Shown: positions 34,800 to 46,729 of the stretch, in pieces | How positions within the stretch are numbered: position 1 is the first letter of the stretch | Layout: each line of letters opens with the position of its first letter | From: Castor canadensis | Lineage: Eukaryota; Chordata; Mammalia; Rodentia; Castoridae | Length of the DNA stretch: 64,000 nt | Direction of reading: 5' to 3' | Assembly (NCBI RefSeq): GCF_047511655.1 | Contig: NC_133390.1 | Span: 91,705,583-91,769,582, forward strand | Notes under the pieces: generated by a model | Database searches by the model: none | The model's input: the letters and a program-made list of their open reading frames with translations, nothing else | What the model was told of the DNA's origin: nothing | Program-made: the position numbers and the translations under genes

Positions 34800-34905
34800 G
34801 CTGTGCCACTTGAGATTTCTTGATAGAGAAAGTATTATCATGTTTACTTTACAACTGGGGAAACTGAGGCATACCTACCAAGATAATCAAAAAGCAAATA
34901 GCAAA
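34800..34905 (-). mobile_element. MIR SINE fragment
   Basis: 'tttacaactggggaaactga' and 'ggcatacctaccaag' match the inverse MIR core. Confidence 0.5.
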
Positions 34906-36480
34906 CAGAGACTACAATGATTACCAAGCAAGGTAGGGGAGGTAGAAGTAACTCAGAAACTTTTTCTAACTACACAAGGGCCCCACATATATTCAGCCCA
35001 GTGAAAAATCATTGTCATAGCAAAATTATTACTAATGATGGGTTGTGCTATGTTCCTCAGGAACAGAAGACGAAAAATGGTCAAATGCCAAAAAGAATTG
35101 TCTTGGAAATTTTTCTTTATGTGTATTTGACTCATTGAGAAGAAAAGGGAAGAGGAAGAAAGAATAAGGGGACAGCAACCGCAACACTAAAACACTGGAA
35201 TACAAGGAAGGCCAGTCCCTGAACTGTCCCCCAACAATTCTGTCCTGGGGTTTTAATACCTTGCCCACTTACCCATAAGCAACCTTTCCCAAATTCACTT
35301 GTATGAATTAGCATCCAGTTATAGCATCTATAATTTGTAATTTTCTTTAAGTGACAGTAACATCCTATTTCATTCTATCATGTGGTATTATAGCATTTAG
35401 AGGCCACTTTTTATTGGAAGGTATTTGCCAGATTTATTTTAATCAGTGAGAAAGTACAATTGACCATAGTGAAATTATTACAGCAGTGTGTCTGTATGGA
35501 ATAGGGAGAAGCACCTGTGTTCAGCTGTGCACCTTCAACTTTGCATAAAGACAGGCACATGGGCATGGTATCTGTACAGAAAGGACAGCTGGCTTGGTCC
35601 AGTGCTTTATTTTGAGCCTCTGAATACATTTTCTAGCTTGAAAGGAAGCTGTGGCTTCTGCTGTGCTACAAGCTCAGACTTTCTTTTGTGAAGTCTTCAG
35701 AGCCTAAAGCCAAGTTTGACCTGAAGAGCTCAGAGCCTTGACTCTTTGTCTGTACTTTGGACTCTACAAATAAAAGAATACCTGAGTTCTTGCTAAGGGA
35801 AATAAAGGGTTCTGAATTCCTTTGTGTGCCACAGAGGGCTCAAGTTCCATGCAGGCACTTCTAATATTAGGCTAAGTTTTTCTATCTATTTTCTCCAGCT
35901 ACTTGTCTGTCCTTTACATTGCATAGGGAAATTTTTTCTTGTATCCAATACTTAGGGTCATAGTAAAAAACTCTTTGAATGAGTTTACTAGATTTACGAC
36001 ACACATACAACATACATAGACTCACATACATTGACCACTGAGGTAGAGGAGTAGGTGAAAGGAGGGTATAAGAATGTCTGCATTTAATTCTAAAACAAAA
36101 ATCAAATGTTTTTAAATCACATACCCGATTTTCAGTCAGGAAACATGTTTGGAATACCAGTCACTTAGCTGATGTACTGAGGAGGGAATTGGAAAGGACA
36201 AAAGAGATCAAAGGCAATTAACACCAGACACTAGTTACAAAAGGTATGGTGTCATCCTGGTGTGGGAAGTCCCAAGGACATGTCCAATACTTCCCCAGGC
36301 TTCTAGAAACCTGCTGGCTAGCTGAAGGACAAAAATGCCTCACAGACAACAAGGGGTAGTAGGTGGTCAGAGGAACACAAGGTTTCCTAACAGCCATTTA
36401 GGATATTTGATCTTCAGCTACCCTCACTCAGGAGGTACTAACATGTAATGATAAAGAGAATTAATGATTTTGTTTTAAAT
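34906..36480. other. Unique sequence, nothing recognised
   Basis: Overlapping short frames on both strands (34917-35314) show no domain. No repeat recognised. Confidence 0.4.
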
Positions 36481-36556
36481 GGGTACTGGGGTTTGAATTC
36501 AGGGCCTCATGCTTTCTAGGCAGGCACTCTGCCACTTGAGTCATGCCTCAGCCCTT
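36481..36556 (-). mobile_element. ID SINE unit (dID type)
   Basis: Inverse ID: 'gggtactggggtttgaattc' and 'ctgccacttgagtcatgcct'. No B1 monomer is attached. Confidence 0.85.
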
Positions 36557-37424
36557 CATTTCTCCTTATAGAAAGAATGTACTCATACATACTCCAAGGG
36601 GTGACCTAGCAGTGATCAGGTATCTGTCTAAGTGGAGTATATTTCTCCGCAACACTGATGTGACGTTTAGCCTGATGACTTGCTTAAGCCAAAGAACTGT
36701 TAGTGTGTTTGGCATGACCCAAGGCTTTAAGTGTGTTTGCACAGTCTGCCTTGGCTTCTTGTGCTGCTTACTATTTCTATAGGAAGAAATTGTCCTAGAA
36801 AAAAAAAAAAACATGAATGAAGAGTGAAGAAGCATATGGAGGAGGCTTGTATCCAATTCTCAAGCTGGAGTCAAGCTGAGCCCCGCTTTGATCAGCCAAA
36901 CCACAACAGACCAGCAGGGCATAAAAGGAGAAATGTTTGTGGTTGGAAGCCAGCAAGATTTGGGGTTGTTTTGCACCTTTATTGCAACAACAACTTATTA
37001 ATACACTGATCAATGGAATGACTCACTTTAACAAACAAAAAAATGAATCACTTTTGCAAATAATGAAGTATGCAAAATTTTTGTTAGTGCCTTCTCGGGC
37101 AACAAGCCTTCCAGTTTTCCCAGAACTCTTTCTGAAGTAAAACTAAAAGTACTAAATCTCAGAAAACCTGGGATATCGTTTCCCCTTTGCCTTTCTTTCC
37201 CACATCTGATATTGAAATCATTTTTGCCTGTTGGTGCTAGCCACAGTTCTGCCCCAGTATCCAAGGCCCTTGTCTTGCTTCTGATTGCTCCTACTGACTC
37301 TGAGTCCCACTCACTAGTTCCCCATTAATTCAACCCTCTGTGACCAATTTGTCAAGTGCCAAATCTATGTATAATCTGTTTGCCTTCAAAATTTGCCACA
37401 CTCCAGTATTTACCAATTGCTGAT
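36557..37424. other. Unique sequence, nothing recognised
   Basis: An A13 run lies at 36799-36811. No exon recognised. Confidence 0.4.
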
Positions 37425-37438
37425 AAGACTAGTTGTTA

Positions 37439-37481
37439 CCAAGCCTTGTATGCACATATGAATATAAAAAGGAAAAAAAAA
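37439..37481 (+). mobile_element. Extremely 5'-truncated L1 insertion (43 bp)
   Basis: 'ttgtatgcacatatgaatat' and adjoining bases match the last 34 nt of the L1 3'UTR at 6231-6270, followed by an A-run. It is bounded by perfect 14-bp duplications 'aagactagttgtta' at 37425-37438 and 37482-37495. Confidence 0.88.
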
Positions 37482-37495
37482 AAGACTAGTTGTTA

Positions 37496-38716
37496 ATGGT
37501 GATGGAGTATTCCAAAAGATGTTGCATTAAAAAAAAAAAAAAAGACCCCTTGTAGTGGCAAAGCCTTAACCCAGGGTTAACAAATATGAGTGATCCTAAT
37601 GTTCCCATATATTTCTATGGCAGACATCAGTAATCAATTATGATACTTTTTGCATTAAAGCACAGATGTGAATTCAAAATCCTGTCCAACACAGTGCTTT
37701 GGGTACCTGTTTCAAATATATAGCATTGGATTATAAAATAAATCCCATATGCCAAATGTGCCTTAGAAAAGAAAAAAATGATGTAGTTCTAATGGTGGGA
37801 ACTTAACTTGACTCTACTTCTGAGAGGGAAGTAGAAGCATAGAGCAAATGGTAAACTGAGTCTCAGGCAACCAGGAATCTACTTGTGAGACCAATCATGT
37901 TACTAAAATGTTTCTGGACTCAGCTTTCTCATTTTTTTTTAAAAAAGGATTTCATTAATTTTTGGCCTCTAGGCTAAGATGCTTCTCTCCAAGATGTTAT
38001 GACTTTAAAAAAAAATAACAATTTCTCTGGTAGCATCTAGTTCTACAGGACTGTGTTTCTCTGAACCCATTTTGGAGGATTTCCTTTAAAATGGAAAGAT
38101 TAAAAATAGCTATTATGAAAGGGTCAAATGAGATCATGGATTTTAAAATATTTTGTTAGTTGTAATGTGTTTAAAAAAGAGAAGAGAAATGATTTTATAG
38201 TCATATATCATCAGCAGCTCCTCTTCTAGCCTGTTCCCATTACAGACTCAGGGCAACTTCACTTTCTGTGGGGTAGAGCTGGGAAGACCTTATGAGGATG
38301 TTTCTTCTATCTTTTCATTAAATAAATGGGAAAAAAATTTGGGAAATTCAATCATCACACTAGGATGTGGGTATCAGAAACTAAGTTTGAATATAAAAAG
38401 AATATAGCTTGACAAATACCTTAAACACTTTAAATTTTCATTTATGAATCATCCAAACTGCAAAACTATACTTCATTTTTAATAAGGCTTCTCTCAAGGA
38501 AGAGGATGATTAATTAAGCTATCATGGCTTCACCATAACTTACCTAAAGCAGTTAGCCTGTTGGTTGGTCACCTTATTAGTGGTATACAAGTGGTGGTAG
38601 CCATTAATGCTATTAACATTGTAGTCTCATCAAATGTCTTGTAAACTATCTAAGGAAAAGTCTAGCACAAGGAAGGCAACATCTGTAGCTTCTAGGAAAT
38701 GGGCAAAGAGGTTGTT
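37496..38716. other. Unique sequence, nothing recognised
   Basis: An A15 run lies at 37529-37543. No repeat family or exon is recognised. Confidence 0.4.
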
Positions 38717-39229
38717 TTAGTCCTGTGGGCGCTGGAGGTTGGCACCCTTGAAAGATGGGCTAACCACTAAGTTTTCCCTGACTGCATGGAACCAGCTAAT
38801 CTGCCTTCCCCAGCTGCCTGATTGTTGCTGCTCCTGCTCCCTTCCACATGTCTCCACACTGGCAGGGACACTCTGCACAGCGTAAGCCAGGGGCTGGGCC
38901 AGCAGCTCATGCAGTTGCTTCTGGGTAGAGTGTTTGTGTGTGTTCAGCTCAGCAAATGAACCAACTCTGAGAGGACTGGCGATCTTGAAATTTAGACCTG
39001 CCACTATATGGCCCTGCACTAGGTGGTCCCTGTACCTGGATGATCCCACCACTTTCCCTGGCAAGAGGGCATTCCTTTAGACAGCTCTGTAGGGTTTCAG
39101 ATATATGGCACCCTGGAAAAACAAAACTATGGGGACCAATAAGAAATCAGTGTTGCCACAAGCTGGGGCAGGAAGGGGTATTGACCACAAGCAGCATGAG
39201 AGAATGTCTGGGTGTGGTGGGAACTGTTA
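38717..39229. other. GC-richer segment with a 115-codon minus-strand frame
   Basis: 38717-39064 carries the longest minus-strand frame outside transposons (115 codons). It has no recognisable domain, no upstream exon signals that I trust and no poly-A remnant. It may be chance or an unrecognised relic; I do not call it a gene. Confidence 0.25.
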
Positions 39230-39290
39230 CAGGCTCAATTGTGTGTTCCCTTTCTTCACATTCATATGTTGAATCCTTATCCTACTAACT
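39230..39290 (+). mobile_element. MLT1-like LTR 5' fragment
   Basis: 'tgttacaggctcaattgtgt' and 'cacattcatatgttgaatcc' resemble the first 60 bp of an MLT1-type LTR. Confidence 0.45.
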
Positions 39291-40295
39291 CTATAAATAC
39301 AAGAGAACATGCTCCATCACTTTGATAGATGAGAAAAGGCTCCAATATTATAAATGTGTATTTCTTGTTCTTGTAGACAAACAAAAGAATCTGCAAATAT
39401 ACACACACCAGGAGCTGTCACTGTCATAATCTTAAATATCCCATCTTCCCATCCCAAATCTTCAGCTTCTCAAGTGTCACTGACCCTTTCTTTGACAGGT
39501 TTCTGAAGCTATAGATCAGAAACTATTGCAACTACAGTTGTAGGGAGTAACTTTACCTTTGACTTTTTCTTGCCAAGAGATTTCTTTTGGGAACCCTTAT
39601 AATTTTAAAGAAATTTTCAGCAAAGCATCCCTGCCTGTAGGACTGGCACCTTCCTGGGCCCTCCGGTACATTCCTAACAAATGTTTTAAATAAATAACTG
39701 CCTACTTACTGCCTCTCACCCTTCAAGACTTTGCTCTAAACACATTCATTTTTCAAATTTAATTGAGGAAAAGCCCTGAACAAAGCTGCTTTTTCCATTC
39801 TTTCTATGGTTTGCCCATGGGTCAGCATTCAGTGGTACCAATGACTCCGAGCATAACTATTAGATGACATATTCCCTCCTGAGGTAGCACAAGCTGTTTC
39901 CTTCTTTCATGAGGTAAAAACGTGTGGATTAATCCATAATCAAATAAGTAGGGAAAATTGCTACTTAGCATATGCAGAGCCCAGGACAAAAATTCTAGTA
40001 CCAATTAGTAACAATATGAATTTAAGTCAGACTAGCCAATTTGCCAGCAGGAAAATCCCATCAGGAAAATGTTTCTTCCTTCTCCATTATAACAGCCCCC
40101 TCGTGCACAAATAGTACAGTGCCAGAGAGCTAGAGATCATCTATTAATAACTGTAACTGCTGTCACATACAGCTATTGTCTACATCGCTACAACTACCTA
40201 AGGTGGTGCTGGCAGAGGATGTGCGATATGATCCCAGCTGGTCATCTAAGAGGGACCATCACTGTGCATGGGGCTCATTGGAGCAGCTGTAAAGC
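39291..40295. other. Unique sequence, nothing recognised
   Basis: No repeat or exon recognised. Confidence 0.4.
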
Positions 40296-40430
40296 TAGGA
40301 TAGCACTCAGGAGAAAGAGCACTGGGCTTGACCAAGCTCCAGTCTAGTTTTTCCTCAATCTAGTTCTGGGCATCTAAGCCTCTCTGAGCCTCAATTTCCT
40401 TACTATAAAATGGGGGAAGTAGCATGTGAA
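40296..40430 (+). mobile_element. MIR SINE fragment
   Basis: 'gagaaagagcactgggcttg', 'gagcctcaatttccttacta' and 'taaaatgggggaagtagc' follow the MIR order. Confidence 0.65.
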
Positions 40431-40738
40431 AGTTCTTTTGGAAGCAAAGTTCCACCCAAATATAGGAGCTGATTAGTGACAGAATCATTGCATCATTTCA
40501 CTTTGGGCCTGCACAGCCCCAGGTCTGGTACTATGGTGTGGAGTCCAATAGCTAAGAGTCCAATGTAAACATATGCCTTATCATATTTCAACTGGTGTCC
40601 TCACAAGAGAGGTTTTTCTTTCATGAACCCCATGCCTTGGGCAATGGACTTTCCCAAATATTACTTGAAATTACAGAAAGAATTCACAGACAGAACATAC
40701 ATACTGGTTCTTTTTGGGAGGTGGGTTAGAGTGAGGGG

Positions 40739-40944
40739 GCAGGATTGGAATTTGAACTCAGGGCTTTGCACTTGCAAAGCAGGCACTCTACCACTTGAGC
40801 CATACCTCCAGTTCATTTTGCTCTGATTATTTTGAAGATGGGGTCTCTCAAACTATTTGCACAGGCTGTCCTTGAACCACAGTCCTCCTGATCTCAGCCT
40901 CTCAACTAGCTAGGATTACAGGCATGAGCTATTAACATCTGGCT
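40739..40944 (-). mobile_element. B1-dID dimeric SINE
   Basis: Inverse ID unit (40739-40811: 'ggaatttgaactcagggctt', 'ctaccacttgagccatacct') followed by inverse B1 (40812-40944: 'gatggggtctctcaaactat', 'ctagctaggattacaggcat'). Confidence 0.9.
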
Positions 40945-43182
40945 CATTCTTTGGATAAGGATTCTTCTCTTACAAATATTGACTTCACGATCCAAGGTTT
41001 GATCCACAGTAGACATCTTCTCCCTCATGCTTTGTGCAATACAATTGTGGTACCCTTCACATCAAATGAGTTCCCTCCAGTTAGCGTAACATTCATATTT
41101 ACAAATTTATGTTTTGTTCCCTCCAATAAATTCATAGCAATATAGAGTAGTGATATAATCAATTAAAGATACTTTTGGATCTTGTGAGGCTAAGTTTAAA
41201 GAGTAAAAGTCAATTATAGAAATTAGACAAATAATATATGTGAAGCAAAGGGAATTTGGAAGCATTCATCAACAAAAAAGAGGAGAAAATAATAAATATA
41301 GAGGAAAAATGCTGAATACAGAGCTGAATGGAATGGAACAGAGAAAATCATAGACAGCATTAAAAAAGAGTCTCCAGTGACAAGCATTTGTGAGTAAGTG
41401 ATTATCTCATAACGCCAAGGCAATACTGGAGGTTAACATTGTTAAAAGCTTCAAGAATCCAGGGAATTCATCGAAAAAGGCCTTTATGGAATTATTACGC
41501 AAGAAGCACTGTGCTCACAGTGGAAGGGCAATGCCAGACACGAGTCAGAGGATCCCAGTTCAAGTCCCAGTAATGCTGCTTAATTGCTGCAATGTCCACA
41601 CGGCAATTGACCTGTGTGAGACTAGAATAAAAGTAGCAAACCATACCATTAGGCTGACCACCAAATAAGCCCAAACTAAACATTCTGGAAACATTGCATA
41701 AAAATTCAAACTTCCAGATATTGCTGAAACATTGGAGTAGGCCCACAAGAGCATGGCAGAAATTGCTGGAGCTGATGCTCTGTGCCAAAGGAGGAGATCT
41801 TTCCTTAGAGATGCCTGAGCCTCCAAATGTGTGATTGGCCCACTTCACTCACACAAGTGGCTTGGGACCATCACATTCACAATCCCGGATAGATACTCTC
41901 TGCATCCCATTCTGTCCTCAGACTTCATAATTCTGCACCTGGAATGAAAAATTCAACATAATGAATTCTCATCTTACACCCTAGTTTCAATAATTCCTTC
42001 AGTTGGGAAAAGACATATAATGATTTGGATGTAGAAACTGAAACAAATGTACTGGTGATCTGAAAACTAAAAAAGAGAAATAAATTCAACTTCTCGCTCT
42101 CACAGGTTGCTATGGTATTATTATAGTTTCCTGTTAATGCACTTGCTTCCTGTCCAACTTAATTTCTATTTTACAGTCAAATCTACACAGAATTTCCACA
42201 GTCATTAATTACAAAGCATAACATTAAACTGATTCTTTGAACTAACACAAGAAACCAAAAATGCTCACTTATTGAGAATAATAACTGAATACCAAAGATG
42301 AGATTATTGAAGCTTTTTAGACAAATCTGAAGATTTCCTGCAAACATTTGTCTTTTAGCTCCTTTTTCAACTATTTCCATAAAAGAAAGTCTATTCTATT
42401 TTGACCAGACTACACACAAACATGAGGTTAAAAATGCTTGCCTGACACTTTTCAATACCCCTGCTTAGAAATTTGGTTGTTTGCTGCCATATTTCTTTCA
42501 AATGATATGCTTTGTGAGAACTTAGATTCATCAAAATACCTATGAGCAAATTTTTTAGTAGAAAGTGTTAGCTAGCTGCTTGTATGCTTTTGAATGTGAG
42601 AGTTTTTACCATATGTTGCTATATCATTAAATTATGTCTAAGTGTTGCCAAAAATCTGGAGGAAAAAAAGAGAGAGATTCTATTATCTGCATATTTTATT
42701 TGCAAGTCACCAAACAGTGAGCTCTTTCAGATCACCCAGCTGTGTGGATCACCCAGCTAAAACATCTGGATGATTCACTAAATTATTCATTTTCATCAAG
42801 GTATTTTGTTCCCCTATAGACAATATGTGAGATGCATAGTATATGTATATGTTTACATATATACATGTGTTCCTAAGATGACAATTGTTTCAGATAGAAA
42901 ATGCAGGGTCAGACTCTTTCCCTCATCTCCTGCTGAATGTTTATTAAAAAAATGCTTCTTTTCCATCTGTGCTAGCAACATTCGGAGGGAGGCCAATGAG
43001 TAAGCAGAGAGGCCAGGCAGGGAAAGCTGAAAAATGGGCATGTGTTCCCATACCTTGCAATCCAGAGCCAAGAACTGCTGACCCTGAGTGTGTTCACAAA
43101 TTGCTGGTAGGTAGGGCATATCAAGTGTAATGCAGCAGGGGCAAAGAATCCCCAAATGATGCAAAACTGCCAGTTAAGGGGC
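40945..43182. other. Unique sequence, nothing securely recognised
   Basis: A 17-bp direct repeat ('gatcacccagctgtgtg' / 'gatcacccagctaaaac', sharing 'gatcacccagct') lies at 42731-42762, and a TA-rich patch at 42836-42870. No exon. Confidence 0.4.
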
Positions 43183-43275
43183 ATGTGTTATGTACCATGC
43201 CAAACGCTAAAATGTCTTTACCTACATTGTGCCATTTGATTTGGAATTATAACTCTATGAGATGAAAACTATTGT
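43183..43275 (-). mobile_element. MIR SINE fragment
   Basis: 'tgttatgtaccatgccaaac' and 'actctatgagatgaaaacta' match the inverse MIR 3' half. An ID SINE lies just downstream. Confidence 0.55.
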
Positions 43276-43293
43276 TTCTTAAAAACAAAAAAG

Positions 43294-43402
43294 AGGCTGG
43301 CAGAGAAGCTCAAGTGGTAGAGTCCCTGCCTAGCAAGCCCTGAGTTCAAACCTCAGTGCCATCAAAAATAAACAAATAAATAAATAAATAAATAAATAAA
43401 AA
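43294..43402 (+). mobile_element. ID SINE with (AAAT)n tail
   Basis: 'gctggcagagaagctcaagt' and 'ctgagttcaaacctcagtgc' give the A- and B-box regions, and an AAAT-repeat tail ends near 43402. A small deletion is present between the boxes. Confidence 0.85.
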
Positions 43403-44829
43403 TAAGGACCTTCAGAAAAGTAAAGCAACAAGCATTAATGTTTGCTTTTGATGACAAGATGTGAAAACTTATCTCTTCATTACGCGTCTGCCCTGGCTTG
43501 TCTGGGTCACAGCTGGCCATCATCTCCAAAGTGGCACTGGAGAGCTTTCAATGCCTGTCATCTCAGGCTGGAAAAATCATGCTGGTTAAATCCCCTGCTG
43601 CCAAGATTATAAAGCAGAGTAATGGTGACAACCATCCCTGTCCAAACCGACATTACTGACCCCTTAGTGAATTCCTTAGACTCTTCAGGCAGGGGTAGGG
43701 AGTAATAGAGAGCCAGAGTTACCAGTCTTCACAACCCAAATGCACACCACTTGAATCATTAAAGTGAGCAAAAATACAAACACTGTTGTATTTCAACATA
43801 TTTCCTGAAATTTCTTCCAACTCCAATCTCAAACATATTTTTCATTGTCTATCTATCTTGATTTGGAGTTTGTAAAATTAGGCTACTGGTAGATTGTGAT
43901 CTCATCTACCATCTTGGGATGTTTAAGTTATTCAAGTTATAGATGGCTGCAATTATTTTAAATGCTATCTATGGTACATCTAATATATCTCTATTAAACT
44001 CTATTTAAGGGTATACTTCTCCAGAAAAAAAAAAAAGCAGGTTTTTTTGTTCTTAGAATCTAGGCAGGAATAATATGTCACACGATGGTACCATGAGGCA
44101 GACAATAGAAGAAATTGGAGACAGAAAACTTTTGAAACCAAACAAGCAAACAATTGTCATCCCAATTATTTCATTATGGCTAACACCAGAATGACACAAA
44201 AGACTAAGTGGCTCCCAGAATGGCACAACAATCATAAAAAGCTCAAGGCACAAAGAGTATTTCTAAGAGCGAGCTGAATTCATACAAGATGCAATGTACA
44301 GTAAATCTTTGTTATTCTGATCACAGACCTTTTTTCCCCAAATAGTATGTAATTCAAAACAATTCCCATTCCTCAACTGCTTAGACTGTCCTATTGTTAT
44401 TTTATTAAAAATACAAGCTCATTTTAACCTGGCTAATTTAAAGTCAAATTTTACCAGCCCCTTACATGGTAACTAATGAGCTTTTCCTCCAACTCTGTTT
44501 TATCTCCTGGGCTCTAAGTACTCCCAAATTGGTTTCACAAAAGCAAGTGTGCAGAATGAAAGGAAATCACCACACTGAATGGTAATAACATATGTGGGAA
44601 AATATGCATTGAATATCTGCTCTTTTGTGACATTCTGAATTCTCTTTTTAAATTTTCCCTTCTGTTTAGGTATTGAACTACAGTCTGAATACATTCAAAG
44701 TGTATGATTTATGGAAAGTGGAAGAGAAAGGGGAGAGAAAGAGAGAGAGAAAATTTCAATTTTCTGCTGCTAACAAAATCCATTAATGTCTATTAGAAAC
44801 ATCTCATATAAAAATACAAGTTATTGACA
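43403..44829. other. Unique sequence, nothing recognised
   Basis: An A12 run lies at 44025-44036 and a GA-rich tract at 44733-44751. No exon. Confidence 0.4.
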
Positions 44830-44907
44830 CTACCTGTAAGGAAAACACTTTAAATATATTCTACAGTCCTCACAGTAACTACAAATTTAAGTATTATCTC
44901 GCTCGCT
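44830..44907 (-). mobile_element. MIR SINE (left half, interrupted)
   Basis: 'cagtcctcacagtaactaca' matches inverse MIR. The element is split by the SINE at 44908-45102 and resumes at 45105. Confidence 0.55.
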
Positions 44908-45102
44908 CTTTTTTTTTTTTTATAAGTTCTGGGGCTTGAACTCAGGGCCTACACCTTGAGCCACTCTACCAGCCCTTTTTGTGTTAGGGTTTTTTGAGAT
45001 AGGGTCTCATGAACTATTTGCCCAGGCTGGCTTTGAACCACATCCTCCTGACCTCTGCTCCTGAGTAGCTAGGATCACAGGCGTGAGCCACCAGTGCCCA
45101 GA
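44908..45102 (-). mobile_element. B1-dID dimeric SINE with shortened ID unit
   Basis: A T-run (inverse A-tail) is followed by a shortened inverse ID unit ('gggcctacaccttgagccac', lacking about 20 bp of the usual anticodon-loop region) and then inverse B1 ('gagatagggtctcatgaact', 'gtagctaggatcacaggcgt'). The shortened ID form is the one I associate with beaver. It is inserted within a MIR. Confidence 0.9.
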
Positions 45103-45104
45103 CT

Positions 45105-45190
45105 CTTTTTATATTATTAGTGGAGAAAGGCACAGAAAGGCTAAGGAACTTACCCCAAACCATGAAGCTATGAAGTGGACAGGGAATGGA
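45105..45190 (-). mobile_element. MIR SINE (right half)
   Basis: 'aggctaaggaacttacccca' and 'atgaagctatgaagtggaca' continue the inverse MIR interrupted at 44907. Confidence 0.6.
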
Positions 45191-45651
45191 CTCACGCAGA
45201 ACAAAAATTTAGCCCTCTATTTGGGTTGACAAAGACACAATGCTGGCCAGGCTGGACGGCATCTTCCCTCCTGGCTTCACTTTATTCTCCCAGCACCATG
45301 ATCATCACAGCCCACGAAAAAATTGAACATCTAAATTGCCCCTGCATCTTAATTTCTCCTTACTCGAGCTGTTAGAGAATTCCCAAAGCCCAAAACAATA
45401 AAAACAAACTGCTGTAGCGGCTAAGCGGCCTCCACAAGGGTTCTTAGGCAGAACCTCAAGAGCAGTAGAGAAAAAGCCCCCGAGCCCCAAGGCTCACAAG
45501 TTCCTTGGACCCTTCACCACCAGCACACAGGGAATTTATGTCCTATCAAACAGGGCCCGGTTCATTCCAGCTGCTCCAGTCTGTTCTGCATTCTGTTTGC
45601 TTAGAATCTCAACAGCCCTTCTCACCCCTTAACCCTTTCCCAAAGCATACA
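45191..45651. other. Unique sequence, nothing recognised
   Basis: No repeat or exon recognised. Confidence 0.4.
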
Positions 45652-46001
45652 TTTTTGGGGCAAGTGGGGCAGTACTGGGGACTCAGGGTGTCATGCTGGC
45701 TAGGCAAGCATGCTACCTCTTGCCACTTGAGCTATGTCCCCAGCCCCTTTGGTTTCAGGTTTGTTTGTTTGTTTTTTTAAGATAGGGCTTCATGCTTTTG
45801 CCTCAGCCTGCCTCATATCACACTCACCTCTACTTCCTGTATAGCTGGAATTACAGGTATGCACCACCAATGTCCAACTTGTTTTTAAAGATAGACTCTT
45901 GCTTTTTTTGGTTTTTGGCTTGGGCCGGCCACAGACCACTATCATTCCATCTCTGCATCCTATGTAGTTTGGATTAAAGACATGCACTACCACACCCAAC
46001 C
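45652..46001 (-). mobile_element. Composite SINE, B1-B1-ID order on minus strand
   Basis: On the plus strand: inverse ID (45669-45749, 'cttgccacttgagctatgtc'), inverse B1 (45750-45881, 'tagctggaattacaggtatg'), then a second inverse B1-like unit (45882-46001, 'tggattaaagacatgcacta'). Reading the minus strand gives two B1 units ahead of ID. A possible but weak 7-bp duplication ('agcatac') is present. Confidence 0.75.
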
Positions 46002-46132
46002 TTCCCCACCATCCCCCAGCATACTCATGATTGGACACAAACTCTCAACACCATATAGCTGGGGTTTTCCATGAGCATAGTGCATGCTGTGGCATTTGCT
46101 TATGTTCCTTTCTCCAGGTTCATGTATCCACA

Positions 46133-46152
46133 CACCCCCCCCCCCCCGCCCG
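46133..46152 (+). repeat. Poly-C run
   Basis: About 15 consecutive C's, then 'gcccgcc'. Confidence 0.9.
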
Positions 46153-46261
46153 CCATGCTATTGTGGCTATTGACTACAAAAGGCACACAGCCATGCACAT
46201 GTTAAGAGAATTGCCTTCTGCTCAACTGGAGCCGCCCTATTTTGGAAGGGAAGCCAGGGAC

Positions 46262-46712
46262 TAATGATTGACCCCTCTGGCACAAAAGCTAGACCCTTAC
46301 TTTAATGCCACTGTATCTTTAGTACAATGGGCTGCCCAGACATTCTTGTAAATTAAAAATGCATCTGAGCCCTGACCTAGAGCACAATCATCTTAGTTTC
46401 GTCTCCTGCCCTCCTCTTTCCTTTCCTTGAGAACACTTTCTCAATAAATTCTGTGTTCTAGAACCCCTGCCTCAGGCTTTGCTTCCAGGAATACATACAG
46501 TGTTCTTAGCGGGTCTCCCAGACTCTGGACCCTTCACTTCCTCCAGTCTTACCCTCCACCTCTAGAATAACCTTTTTCAAACAATTTTCACTGCACTAAT
46601 GTCCTAAACATCTCCCTCCTGTTGAGAAACTCCTCAACCTGACTCTCTTCAAACTTTTATACAAGGTACCATGGGGTATTTTCAATCATTGTATAATTTT
46701 TTTCCTACTTAC
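46262..46712. other. Unique sequence with a possible LTR-like end
   Basis: 46441-46500 has an 'aataaattctgtgttctaga' polyadenylation-like signal and following C/T-rich text that recalls an LTR R-U5 region. I cannot support a family. Confidence 0.25.
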
Positions 46713-46729
46713 AGAAATAGAAAATATTC

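Noticed and set aside
41504-41690. Possible additional tRNA-like SINE ('cccagttcaagtcccagtaa')
   Set aside because: Only one short B-box-like phrase; no A-box or tail.
46262-46500. LTR-like end with AATAAA
   Set aside because: Only a polyadenylation-like signal and C/T-rich text; no family match that I trust.
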